From positions 1 through 24,249 of the forward strand of contig DATGSF010000198.1 in NCBI GenBank assembly GCA_035302865.1: a stretch of DNA of 24,249 nt, read 5' to 3'. Positions 15,970 through 24,249 of the stretch are shown piece by piece (position 1 is the first letter of the stretch; every line of letters begins with the position of its first letter). Position numbers and translations under genes: made by a program. The notes under the pieces were generated by a model, which saw only the letters and a list, made by a program, of their open reading frames with translations, was not told the DNA's origin and searched no databases. The DNA is from DATGSF01 sp035302865. GTDB lineage: Bacteria > Bacteroidota > Bacteroidia > Chitinophagales > Chitinophagaceae.

Positions 15970-15977
15970 TAATTTTG
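15970..15977 (+). promoter_or_regulatory. rarA promoter -7 element (TAATTTTG)
   Basis: An exact TAnnTTTG match 28 bp before the rarA ATG at 16006. The upstream -33 position is T-rich (gcttttatc) but has no clear TTTG. The gap 15849-16005 also carries the minus-strand promoter of the thioredoxin-like gene, which I could not place with confidence. Confidence 0.55.
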
Positions 15978-16005
15978 AAAAAAGAAATTAAACTTAAAAT
16001 AATTT

Positions 16006-17292
16006 ATGCTTTTTGGGACAAAAAAACCTTTAGCAGAAAGAATAAGACCAAAAACACTCGCTGAATATATTGGTCAAGAAACTGTAATAGGAAGAGACAG
16101 CTCTTTGCGTAAAATTTTGAATTCAGGACAATTACATTCTATGATTTTATGGGGACCTCCTGGTGTCGGAAAAACCACTTTAGCAAAAATTATTGCCACT
16201 GAAGCACATCTCCCTTTTTACGAACTAAGCGCTATAGAAAGTGGTGTAAAAGAAATTCGAACAGTAATTGATCAAGCAAAGCAAATAGGAACAGTTTTAT
16301 TATTTATTGATGAAATACATCGTTTTAACAAAGCACAACAAGACAGATTACTTTCAGCTGTAGAAAAAGGAGAAATAATTCTAGTTGGTGCTACTACAGA
16401 AAACCCTTCCTTTGAAATAATTTCTGCATTACTTTCTCGTTGCCAAGTTTACGTACTTGATGCTTTTTCAGAGGAACAATTAAAAGCTTTAGTGTACAGA
16501 GCTATAGAAAAAGACACATGGTTACAATCTTTTGAAATAAAGATAATAGAATGGGAAAGTTTAATTCGATTTTCTGGAGGAGATGGAAGAAGAATATTAA
16601 ACCTTTTTGAATTAGTTGTACAATCACTTATTGAAAAAGAAGAAATGGGGGAAAAAATCCTCATTGATAATAACAAAGTACAACAGATTATTCAAGCCAA
16701 TCCCGCGAGATACGATAAAACAGGTGAGCAACATTATGATATTATTTCTGCTTTTATAAAATCTATTAGAGGCTCTGATCCCAATGCTGCGGTTTATTAT
16801 CTTGCAAGGATGATAGAAGGTGGAGAAGACCCTAAATTCATAGCTAGAAGATTAGTAATTGCTGCTAGTGAAGATATAGGCTTAGCTAATCCAAATGCTT
16901 TATTGTTAGCTACTAATTGCTTTGAAGCAGTTCAAATGATTGGATATCCAGAATGTCGTATAATTTTATCACAATGCACAATTTATTTAGCTACTTCTCC
17001 AAAAAGTAACGCAAGTTACATGGCAATAAATAAAGCACAAGCCTTAGTAAGACAAACGGGAGACTTATCTATTCCATTAAGTTTAAGAAATGCCCCTACG
17101 AAATTGATGAAAAATATGAATTATGGAAAGGATTATCAATATGCACACGATAAAGAAAACTCCTTTGCTGCAATGGAATTCTTACCTGGTGAAATAAGCA
17201 ATACTGTTTTATATGAACCTGGTAATAATCCTTCTGAAGAAAAACACAGGCAACATTTGAGATATCTATGGAAAGAAAAATATAATTATTAG
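16006..17292 (+). CDS. rarA: Replication-associated recombination protein A (RarA/MgsA), AAA+ ATPase
   Basis: A 428-residue AAA+ ATPase. Walker A is GPPGVGKT (50-57) and Walker B is LLFIDEIH (D102, E103). A sensor-1 region follows in VGATTENPSFE, and the C-terminal MgsA tetramerisation domain (about 250-428) has ARYDKTGEQHYD and SIRGSDPNAAVYYLARM. RarA acts at stalled or damaged replication forks and is close to clamp-loader subunits. The length is slightly under that of the E. coli protein. It is convergent with the ABC ATPase gene with only one base between the stop codons, leaving no room for a separate terminator. Confidence 0.95.
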   Translation: MLFGTKKPLAERIRPKTLAEYIGQETVIGRDSSLRKILNSGQLHSMILWGPPGVGKTTLAKIIATEAHLPFYELSAIESGVKEIRTVIDQAKQIGTVLLFIDEIHRFNKAQQDRLLSAVEKGEIILVGATTENPSFEIISALLSRCQVYVLDAFSEEQLKALVYRAIEKDTWLQSFEIKIIEWESLIRFSGGDGRRILNLFELVVQSLIEKEEMGEKILIDNNKVQQIIQANPARYDKTGEQHYDIISAFIKSIRGSDPNAAVYYLARMIEGGEDPKFIARRLVIAASEDIGLANPNALLLATNCFEAVQMIGYPECRIILSQCTIYLATSPKSNASYMAINKAQALVRQTGDLSIPLSLRNAPTKLMKNMNYGKDYQYAHDKENSFAAMEFLPGEISNTVLYEPGNNPSEEKHRQHLRYLWKEKYNY

Positions 17293-17293
17293 A

Positions 17294-18073
17294 TTATTGG
17301 CGTTTGGCTTTATCTTTTTCAATGCGCGCTTCTCTAGCATCCTTAAAAAACTGTGATGCAAACACATATTCATTAAGAGTTTTATTTTCACTATAAATAA
17401 TTTCAGCACTTGAACCTTCCCATTCTTTTTTACCTTGATGCATATAAATAATATGATCACCTCTTTCCATAACTGTGTTCATATCATGAGTGATTATAAC
17501 AGTAGTCATATTTAACTCATCAGTTAAATTGTATATTAATTTATCAATTACCAAAGATGTCTGCGGATCTAAACCCGAATTGGGTTCATCACAGAATAAG
17601 TATTTAGGGTTTAAAACCAATGCTCTGGCCAATGCAACTCTTTTCTTCATTCCACCTGATATTTCAGCAGGAAATTTCTTATCTGTATCCTCTAAATTAA
17701 CCTTGGCTAATACTTCCTGAGCTCTTTTTTTCTTAATTTTATATTTATCTTTAGTAAACATATCTAAAGGAAACATAACATTTTCTAAAACTGTTTTACT
17801 ATCAAATAAAGCAGAACCCTGAAAAAGCATTCCAATTTCTTGTCTTATTTCTTTCTTCTTATAATCGTCCAAGGTATATAAATTCTTATCATCATAAAAA
17901 ACCTTTCCTTCCTCTGGCGTAAAAAGACCCAACATGCATTTCAATAATACAGTTTTCCCACTACCACTAGTTCCAATAATTAGGTTTGTTTCTCCACCTT
18001 TCATTTCAAAACTTACCCCTTTTATTACTTTTTTATCTCCAAAGCTTTTATGAACGTTTTCAATTTTAATCAT
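17294..18073 (-). CDS. ABC transporter ATPase, MlaF/Ttg2A-like
   Basis: A 259-residue ABC ATPase. Walker A is GTSGSGKT (34-41), the Q-loop is LFQGSALF (Q85), the signature SGGMKKR (139-145), Walker B LFCDEP (D162, E163) and the H-loop ITHD (H196). The SGGM(K/A)(K/R)R signature and the DEPNSGLDP D-loop with the QGSALFDS segment are typical of the MlaF/Ttg2A group, which powers phospholipid transport between the membranes. A permease (MlaE) and an MCE-domain protein would normally be linked, but none lies in this window: the next gene upstream is on the other strand. It may use a permease encoded elsewhere. The C-terminal tail is basic and probably cytosolic. Confidence 0.85.
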   Translation of the reverse strand: MIKIENVHKSFGDKKVIKGVSFEMKGGETNLIIGTSGSGKTVLLKCMLGLFTPEEGKVFYDDKNLYTLDDYKKKEIRQEIGMLFQGSALFDSKTVLENVMFPLDMFTKDKYKIKKKRAQEVLAKVNLEDTDKKFPAEISGGMKKRVALARALVLNPKYLFCDEPNSGLDPQTSLVIDKLIYNLTDELNMTTVIITHDMNTVMERGDHIIYMHQGKKEWEGSSAEIIYSENKTLNEYVFASQFFKDAREARIEKDKAKRQ

Positions 18074-18204
18074 TTAAATACCTTTAATACGCTAATTTAT
18101 AAAATTAAATACAATTAAAACTTTTTAAATGAAAATTTAATTTACTAATTATTATTTTTATTTTACTTCTAATTAAATTCATAAATTTCACTTATTTTTA
18201 TTCC

Positions 18205-19113
18205 ATGATAGATTTAAAAACAAATTTAAGTTTACCGGTTATTGCGGCACCTATGTTTTTAGTTTCAGGTGTAGATTTAGTTGTAGAAGCATGTAAAAAT
18301 GGAATAATAGGAACTTTTCCATCTTTAAATGGGAGAAGTTCTGAGGATTTTGAAAACATGTTAATTCAAATTACTGAAGAACTTGCAACTTTTGAAAAAA
18401 ACAACAATAGAAAAGCAGCTCCTTTTGGGGTAAATTTAATCGTTCATAAAACTAATAAACGCATCGAGAAAGACTTAGCTCTCTGTGTAAAATATAAAGT
18501 TCCCCTTGTAATTACCTCTCTAGGTGCAGTAAAAGACATAGTTCAAACTGTACATGATTATGGAGGTAAAGTATTTCATGATATCGTAAAAAAGCGACAT
18601 GCAGAAAAAGCGGCAGAAGCAGGAGTCGATGGATTAATATTGGTTTGTGCAGGAGCAGGAGGACATGCTGGAACAGCGAATCCTTTTGCTTTGATGACGG
18701 AAATAAAATCGTTCTATACTGGTCAAATCATTTTAGCAGGTGGAATTCATAATGGGAAACAAATTAAAGCGGCAGAAATACTAGGAGCTGACTATGCTTA
18801 TATTGGAACTCACTTTATAGCTTCAAAAGAAAGCATGGCTAGCCTTGAATATAAGGACATGCTGATTAATTCAGAAATAAAAGATATTACCTATACAAAA
18901 GACGTTTCTGGAATACCAGGTAATTTTATAAAACAAAGCATAGAGCGCGCACAAAAAGCAGAAAATGAAGATATAGATTTTATAAATAAATCAGAAAATA
19001 GTAAGGCTTGGAAAGATATATGGTCAGCAGGTCAAGGTGTAACAGCAATCAAAAAAATTAAACCTTTGAAAGATATAATTCAAGAGCTGAAAACAGAATA
19101 TAATGCCTGCTAA
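18205..19113 (+). CDS. Nitronate monooxygenase / 2-nitropropane dioxygenase family flavoprotein
   Basis: A 302-residue TIM-barrel FMN protein. It begins with LPVIAAPMFLVSGVDLVVEA and contains CAGAGGHAG (about 150-158), ILAGGIHNGKQIKAAEILGADYAYIGT (FMN phosphate site, about 175-201), and a C-terminal GQGV segment, all typical of the family. Members oxidise alkyl nitronates such as propionate 3-nitronate, or act as enoyl-ACP reductases (FabK-type). The histidine in GGHAG fits the nitronate branch better. Its gap to the divergent ABC gene (18074-18204) is AT-rich and shows no clear promoter motif. A short hairpin lies at its end (19105-19124). Confidence 0.85.
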   Translation: MIDLKTNLSLPVIAAPMFLVSGVDLVVEACKNGIIGTFPSLNGRSSEDFENMLIQITEELATFEKNNNRKAAPFGVNLIVHKTNKRIEKDLALCVKYKVPLVITSLGAVKDIVQTVHDYGGKVFHDIVKKRHAEKAAEAGVDGLILVCAGAGGHAGTANPFALMTEIKSFYTGQIILAGGIHNGKQIKAAEILGADYAYIGTHFIASKESMASLEYKDMLINSEIKDITYTKDVSGIPGNFIKQSIERAQKAENEDIDFINKSENSKAWKDIWSAGQGVTAIKKIKPLKDIIQELKTEYNAC

Positions 19114-19124
19114 AATGAGCAGGC
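19105..19124. terminator. Short hairpin after the nitronate monooxygenase gene
   Basis: GCCTGCT pairs perfectly with AGCAGGC (19105-19111 with 19118-19124) around a six-base loop. The gene's stop codon (19111-19113) is within the structure. The downstream T-tract is weak (aaacttag, then ttttatttt), so it may be only a partial terminator for the convergent pair. Confidence 0.5.
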
Positions 19125-19144
19125 AAACTTAGAAGAGTTTTATT

Positions 19145-21577
19145 TTATTTATATTCTAACAAGTTTAAGAACAGACGCATTGCTCCTTTATTTCCATATG
19201 GTAATTGACGGAAGAAAGATAATCCGGTATAAATATAAGTACCTTTTCCATAATTTAAGGTTAATAAGGCGCCATGAGTAGGAGTTGCATCAGTATCATG
19301 CATGCTTAAAATTGCTTGATACTTTGCATCCCAAGAATTAGGATAATACAATCCTCTTTCTTGAATCCATCCTTCAAAATCTTCATTTGTAATCTTATGA
19401 GGAGTATTCAAAATAGGGTGTTCTGGCAATAATGGAGTGACGTGAGCATCTTCTTCAGTAACCCTATCTCTACTAAGTTCTAAAGGTAAAATCCCTATAT
19501 CTTCACGAATTAATTCATGATTAGTATTATATTGAACAATTAAATTCCCACCTTGATATACATAAGATTTTAGGATTTCATGGATATTATTTAAAGCTTC
19601 TATACGATTATATGCTCTAATACCTATAATTATAGCATCGTACTTTTCAATATCCTTTACAGATTTTATATTATCAGCTTTTAAATAAGTTACATTAATT
19701 CCTAATTGTTCTAATACCTCTCCTACCTTATCTCCTACTCCATGGATATATGCAACATGTTCTGTATTAATGGTAAAATCATTATTCAATATCTTTATTG
19801 TACTTGGAATATAAAAAGGAACTTGAGGAATGTGGTCATATTTTATTAATTCTTGCTTACCATTTGCTTCATTTACCCTGTCATTTGAACTTTTCCATTT
19901 TAATTGCACTTGATACAATCCATCTTCAAAGTTTAATGCTTTTTTCATTTCTACATTCCATTCATAATATACTGGAATCCCTTGATTCTGATTTTTCCAT
20001 TCTATAGCTTCTTTTATTATTAATTTTTCATCTTTATAAAGAGCTAATTCTACATTTTTTGCTTTTTCATTAATTTGCAATTCTAAAGGAAAGACAATAG
20101 TATTATCTTTCTCTTTTAATAGAAAATTTGACCTTACAGCGATTTGACCCTTTGGGTGAATATATGTAAACTGATATTTATCGCCCCAAACTGGATCTAA
20201 ATAATAATAGGTTAATGGATAGGATTTTGTGATACTTATTTCATTTTCTATTAAAATTTTTATTTCTAATTCAATGGGAAAAGATTGCTTCTTACCATCT
20301 TTTTGCAACCAATGCATTTCACTAATAGGCAAGGATGAGAAGTCTATATTTTTAATATACTTTTGAATTTGCGTTTCATTCTCAATAACTATATTTTCAT
20401 TTAAAATATTACCTCCATTCCAGAGTACTTCTATAATTTCAACGTTTAGCTCAGTACCTTGAATAGCTTTAAGTTTTATTTCATTCAGCTCTTCAGAGGT
20501 ATATGCTTGCTTTTCAGTAGCTAATTCTATTCGTAAACCCAAAATATCGAGCAAAATATTATCTACTTCCTGTAGCTTTTGATTTTTCCAAGTGCTATTT
20601 TCTAATTTCTCTATTTTATTTTTAATTTTTACAAAAGCATTCCAATGCGAAGAAGGATGCTTGAAATTAAAATTCTTTAGAATATTTTTTATATCTTTTT
20701 CTATATATTTTGCTTGAATTCTATTCCACGAAAAATCAATACCCTCCCATAGGGAAGTTTCAAAATCCTTACCAACCATGAGTTCAAAGTGTTCTTTTGT
20801 TTCTCCATAAATTTGAGGTGTTCCAGCTCCTTGAGAATGATGTACACTTCTACTTTCCCCTGCAATTTGAGCATAGGATTTACCTAACAATGGATTGTAT
20901 TGATTTAATGGTAGTTTAAACTGATCTTCTTTTAATGTTGAAAATGAGCGAAAAGCAAATGCATTAAAAAGCACTCTTTTAGGTAACCATAGATTTTGCC
21001 CTTCTTTAATTCTTTTTTCAATTAATTCATAAGCTTCCTTAGCAATAATAGCTGAAGCAGTATGATGTCCATGTCCTCCTTCGCCTGTAGTAGGAAATCG
21101 ACAAATAATAAGATCGGGTTTTAATTCTTGTATTAAATTTATGGTTTCTTCTAAAATTTTATTTTTATTCCAAAATGAAAAAGTTTCTAAGGGAGTTTTA
21201 GAGAAACCAAAATCCGGAGCAGTGCCAAATCTCTGTGCCGCCCCATCGATTTTCCTAGCTTCGTACATTTCTAAAGTGCGGATTATACCCAAAGGTTTGC
21301 CTAATTCTTTACCCAGAATATTCTGTCCACCTTCACCCCTAGTTAATGAATAATAAGTTGTATTAACTCCTTCGTGATGAATGAAATAAGTTAACAAATG
21401 TGTGTTTTCATCATCAGGATGTGCTGCCACATAGAGAACATTACCCAAATTAGCAAGCCTCTTAGTTTTGAAATAAATATCCCTAGCATTTGCCCGCAAA
21501 GGCTCTTGAGCAGAAGATAAAAACGGTAGTGAAAGAAAAAATAGTGCTAAGTATACTTTGGTAGAATTTTTGAACAT
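19145..21577 (-). CDS. Secreted PIG-L (LmbE) family deacetylase with C-terminal GATase-like domain
   Basis: An 810-residue protein with a signal peptide ending LPFLSSAQ (about residue 23). The PIG-L domain (about 45-300) has AAHPDDE (H53, D55, D56) and GHGHH (169-172), which give the His/Asp/His zinc site of GlcNAc-type de-N-acetylases. A beta-rich middle region follows. The C-terminal third (about 610-810) starts VAYIHGVGDKVGEVLEQLG, contains DAIIIGIRAYN and GGNLIVQYNT, and resembles a ThuA/class I glutamine amidotransferase-like fold without a clear catalytic cysteine. Substrates may be N-acetylated sugars or mycothiol-like compounds; none can be named. A 12-bp perfect palindrome ends at its start codon. 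The PorU2-type gene lies upstream on the same strand, 53 bp away. Confidence 0.85.
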   Translation of the reverse strand: MFKNSTKVYLALFFLSLPFLSSAQEPLRANARDIYFKTKRLANLGNVLYVAAHPDDENTHLLTYFIHHEGVNTTYYSLTRGEGGQNILGKELGKPLGIIRTLEMYEARKIDGAAQRFGTAPDFGFSKTPLETFSFWNKNKILEETINLIQELKPDLIICRFPTTGEGGHGHHTASAIIAKEAYELIEKRIKEGQNLWLPKRVLFNAFAFRSFSTLKEDQFKLPLNQYNPLLGKSYAQIAGESRSVHHSQGAGTPQIYGETKEHFELMVGKDFETSLWEGIDFSWNRIQAKYIEKDIKNILKNFNFKHPSSHWNAFVKIKNKIEKLENSTWKNQKLQEVDNILLDILGLRIELATEKQAYTSEELNEIKLKAIQGTELNVEIIEVLWNGGNILNENIVIENETQIQKYIKNIDFSSLPISEMHWLQKDGKKQSFPIELEIKILIENEISITKSYPLTYYYLDPVWGDKYQFTYIHPKGQIAVRSNFLLKEKDNTIVFPLELQINEKAKNVELALYKDEKLIIKEAIEWKNQNQGIPVYYEWNVEMKKALNFEDGLYQVQLKWKSSNDRVNEANGKQELIKYDHIPQVPFYIPSTIKILNNDFTINTEHVAYIHGVGDKVGEVLEQLGINVTYLKADNIKSVKDIEKYDAIIIGIRAYNRIEALNNIHEILKSYVYQGGNLIVQYNTNHELIREDIGILPLELSRDRVTEEDAHVTPLLPEHPILNTPHKITNEDFEGWIQERGLYYPNSWDAKYQAILSMHDTDATPTHGALLTLNYGKGTYIYTGLSFFRQLPYGNKGAMRLFLNLLEYK

Positions 21578-21612
21578 AAATTTGTGGTGAAATTATAATA
21601 CACCACAAATTT
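21578..21612 (-). promoter_or_regulatory. Perfect 12-bp inverted repeat abutting the PIG-L start codon
   Basis: AAATTTGTGGTG (21578-21589) and CACCACAAATTT (21601-21612) are exact reverse complements, separated by 11 AT-only bases. The inner arm ends directly at the PIG-L ATG (complement of 21575-21577), so in mRNA the hairpin would occupy the initiation region. It could be an operator for a dimeric regulator, a translation-control hairpin, or a weak terminator for the upstream gene. No U-tract follows, so the last is least likely. Confidence 0.55.
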
Positions 21613-21630
21613 ACAAATTTTATCGGCTCT

Positions 21631-24249
21631 TTATCGCATAATATAAAGCTTTCCATATCCATTTTTGAAAAACTTATCTATTTCTGCATTTGCTCTATGT
21701 TCTATAGATTCTCCATTTATATCAGTTACAAGTCGATACAAATACACTCCATTTCCTAACAATTGCCCATATTCATCCGTTCCATCCCATCGATATTCGC
21801 TGATGTTTCGACCTATTCTAATTGGTCCAAATTCATTTTGCGTAATTTCTTTAACCACTTTTCCAGTAACTGATAATATTTGAATTTTAAATTGTGTAGG
21901 GATTTCAGCTCCTGTTAAAGTAAATAAAAATTGCGTAGAAGTTGAAAAAGGATTAGGATAATTTAAAACATGGGTAATAGTTGATTTATTAATTACAGTA
22001 AATCGCACTTCATAAGCATGTCCATTTCCAGTTTTATTTCCTATCTTATCTTTCCCCTCTACTTTTAGGGTATAAACACCATCTTCAAGAAAATGGGGCC
22101 TATATTCAATTCTTGCTTCATTTTTTCCATTTGATAAATTTGCGGGATAAAAAGTAGTAATATTATTGTCTATTGGAATTTCAATAAATTCATTTTGATT
22201 CGGATATTTAATATAGATATTAAATAAAGAAGTGTCATCCAATGCAAGGTATTGATTATCATCTTTTAATAAAATATCAATAGCTGGCTTAGCAGAAACA
22301 ATATCCTTATCCAAAATATAAACTCCATCAAACGTAACATCTATTAAAGGGTTTGTTTTATCGGATGCAATAAAAATTTTCTTTCTGCCAATATTATTAG
22401 GAAAATACAACTCATTTTGTTCTAAATCAGGATTAGCTTCAAAAATCAAAATGCCATTTCCTGGAAACGGCGTTAAATCTAATTGCATATTAATATGCAA
22501 AGAATCATGTGCTGCTAACGGTGCAAACTTTTTATAAGCTACATTATGTAATTCATTTTGATTATCCAGAATTTTAACTCTAAATCCAATACTATCCATA
22601 CCTACATCCGAAAGACTATGAATAGCCATGCTTAAATTCGCTTTTTCCCCTTGAGCAATACTATCTTCCAAAGAAAATTTAAAATTAGGACTCAAAGCCA
22701 ACTCAGGCAAAGGTTCAAATAACACTCTCCAATATTCCAAATTTTCACTCGTTTTAAAGGTAGGATTTTTACTAACCCAGTTAATCTTTAAATAAGGATA
22801 TTGTTCTGTACTAATATCATTTAAATCTTCAATATTATTTTGAGATGTTTTTATAAAAACTGGATTTGCATTCTCTTCAGTGAGTCCATAAATTTCCATA
22901 AAAGATTCATCTGCATTTAAACCTTTATCTAAATTCCACAAAAGACTTTCCCATCTTGAAGCCGGTCCTATAATCGTAGATTTTACTATACCACTATCTT
23001 TAAATACTTCAAATTCATTGTTTAAAATAATTTTATCTTCATCATCTAAGGAAACTGCTTGAGAAATAGGATAGTTATCATCTCCTTTTTTACGGAAAAA
23101 CAAAAATACTTTTTTGGCATCGAATTCATCAATTTGATCAAAACCAAGTTCTAGTAAGGTATGATATAAGGAATTATTTGACCCATTCAATAATGTATCT
23201 CCCTTCCATGCTTCGGCATCCTGTTCGTCCCAAGCATTAGCACCCGAAGTTGCCCCATAAATGTAATTTTTAATCATTATATAATGGCCATCTGGAATAG
23301 ATTCAATAAAATCTTTAGCTTGATTCCGTGTTGCTGTACTTGCTGTTGAAAATTCAAAAAGATAACCTTGTTGACTATTCTTACATGGTCCTGTAGTTCC
23401 TGGCACCATATTAGGTTCCCATTTCCAAGGATTACCCGTAATAGGATCAATTACTGCTATTTGAAGAGATCCAGGATGAATACATCCTGAATTATCTAAA
23501 ACGACATCATTTAAAATATGTACACTATTTTGAACATCCTGTAAGGCAGGACTGATAACTTTATTAATCAATACATAGCTTGCACTTACTGATGAAAATT
23601 CAAATTCTCTAGTTGATTCAGGAAGCTTAATGGCATCTAAATCATCATATAAATATTGATAATAATGCGATTGATTCCAACCATCAGAGCCATTTTCTAA
23701 ATATATAAAAGAACGTTCATGCCAAACCGTATCTTCTTTTTCTAAAGCCACTCTCCAATAATAGACCATGCTATCCTGCAAAGAAACATCAGGATTCCAA
23801 ATTAAAGTACCTCCCGAACTTGTTATATTGGTTTGCTTCTTAAAATTGGAATTAAATAAAGCAGTAGTATCAATTTCAAACAAATAATTACCTTCTTGAG
23901 CAAACATATCCATTGTGCTAGCCTTAAGAGAAAAACTATCTAAATTATAAACTATTCCAAAATCATTCGGATATAATGGAACCACATCTTCTGAAGCAAT
24001 AAAAATTGTTTTTTGAATTGTATTATTTCCTTTGGTTAATTCTTCATGACGATTATCAGCATCAATTTTTATGGTAAAATTTTGCATACCAACTATAGAT
24101 TCCTCTAAAGGAATTGTAAAGCTAATTGTATCAACAGCATATAACGATTCAAGCCAAATAGAATCTTGCAAATTCTCTATAGAGCCTAATATTGGCGATG
24201 AAATGGTGACTAATATAGAATCCTCTACACTTTTTCCAAAATTATAAAC
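21631..24249 (-). CDS. PorU2-type T9SS-associated protein, C-terminal 872 residues (N-terminus beyond the window)
   Basis: The frame is open to base 24249, so this gene is partial. A TTG at 24169-24171 is not the real start, since coding continues upstream (VYNFGKSVEDSILV...). Visible parts, in order, are CARDB/adhesion-like beta domains, a segment resembling the ILEI/FAM3C (interleukin-like EMT inducer) domain in HPGSLQIAVIDPITG, DGHYIMIKNY and LLELGFDQIDEF, further Ig-like repeats, and a C-terminal NYPNPFSTSTQF...YRWDGTDEYG...VYLYR ending, which is a T9SS sorting-type domain. This combination and the exact ending (YGKLYIMR) match PorU2-type putative second sortases of Bacteroidota, whose C25 catalytic domain would lie N-terminal, outside this window. 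Catalytic residues therefore cannot be checked. It is followed by the PIG-L gene on the same strand. Confidence 0.72.
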   Translation of the reverse strand, partial: VYNFGKSVEDSILVTISSPILGSIENLQDSIWLESLYAVDTISFTIPLEESIVGMQNFTIKIDADNRHEELTKGNNTIQKTIFIASEDVVPLYPNDFGIVYNLDSFSLKASTMDMFAQEGNYLFEIDTTALFNSNFKKQTNITSSGGTLIWNPDVSLQDSMVYYWRVALEKEDTVWHERSFIYLENGSDGWNQSHYYQYLYDDLDAIKLPESTREFEFSSVSASYVLINKVISPALQDVQNSVHILNDVVLDNSGCIHPGSLQIAVIDPITGNPWKWEPNMVPGTTGPCKNSQQGYLFEFSTASTATRNQAKDFIESIPDGHYIMIKNYIYGATSGANAWDEQDAEAWKGDTLLNGSNNSLYHTLLELGFDQIDEFDAKKVFLFFRKKGDDNYPISQAVSLDDEDKIILNNEFEVFKDSGIVKSTIIGPASRWESLLWNLDKGLNADESFMEIYGLTEENANPVFIKTSQNNIEDLNDISTEQYPYLKINWVSKNPTFKTSENLEYWRVLFEPLPELALSPNFKFSLEDSIAQGEKANLSMAIHSLSDVGMDSIGFRVKILDNQNELHNVAYKKFAPLAAHDSLHINMQLDLTPFPGNGILIFEANPDLEQNELYFPNNIGRKKIFIASDKTNPLIDVTFDGVYILDKDIVSAKPAIDILLKDDNQYLALDDTSLFNIYIKYPNQNEFIEIPIDNNITTFYPANLSNGKNEARIEYRPHFLEDGVYTLKVEGKDKIGNKTGNGHAYEVRFTVINKSTITHVLNYPNPFSTSTQFLFTLTGAEIPTQFKIQILSVTGKVVKEITQNEFGPIRIGRNISEYRWDGTDEYGQLLGNGVYLYRLVTDINGESIEHRANAEIDKFFKNGYGKLYIMR

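Noticed and set aside
21578..21612. The palindrome as an ordinary terminator of the upstream gene
   Set aside because: No U-tract follows the hairpin on the minus strand, and the structure ends exactly at the next start codon.
24169..24171. TTG as the start of the last minus-strand gene
   Set aside because: The same frame stays open to the window edge with in-family sequence (YNFGKSVEDSILV), so the gene is truncated by the window and does not start here.

Overview
The window is AT-rich (about one-third GC by eye) and comes from a member of the Bacteroidota. The support is a type IX secretion (T9SS) sortase gene, porU, next to porV; a second PorU-like (PorU2-type) protein with a C-terminal sorting-type domain; promoter -7 elements of the TAnnTTTG type; and weak Shine-Dalgarno signals. 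No mobile element, CRISPR array, tRNA or rRNA was seen.

Layout. At the left edge, reading leftwards, are the first 67 codons of rsmH preceded by mraZ, the start of a division and cell-wall (dcw) cluster. A 337-bp intergenic region (674-1010) follows. It holds four perfect 9-bp DnaA boxes (TTATCCACA or its complement), one further consensus-compatible box, an AT-rich stretch, and a 10-bp tandem repeat in front of mraZ. It is the best candidate for a chromosomal replication origin, and most genes on either side point away from it. Rightwards come sufS, an M23 endopeptidase, porU and porV (Fe-S supply, envelope, T9SS). A terminator that runs into the ispF promoter comes next, then ispF and, convergent to it, a voltage-gated potassium channel with a zinc ribbon.

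From 10660 a tight co-directional run reads lepA - paaB - paaC - membrane-anchored polysaccharide deacetylase - sugar-phosphate nucleotidyltransferase, closed by a long bidirectional hairpin. After it come a thioredoxin-like envelope protein (-), rarA (+), an MlaF-type ABC ATPase (-, its stop one base from that of rarA), a nitronate monooxygenase (+), a large secreted PIG-L deacetylase with a GATase-like C-terminus (-), and the C-terminal 872 residues of a PorU2-type protein running off the right edge (-).

How the genes fit together. PorU and PorV form the outer-membrane attachment complex of the T9SS, which joins cargo to A-type LPS. The nucleotidyltransferase and the two deacetylases are plausible but unproven contributors to surface glycans. 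lepA, ispF, rarA, sufS and mraZ/rsmH are housekeeping genes. No wholly new multi-gene system is evident. The most noteworthy signals are the putative origin between mraZ and sufS, the mraZ repeats, the overlapping terminator/promoter before ispF, the palindrome abutting the PIG-L start codon, and the paaBC pair that has no paaA beside it.
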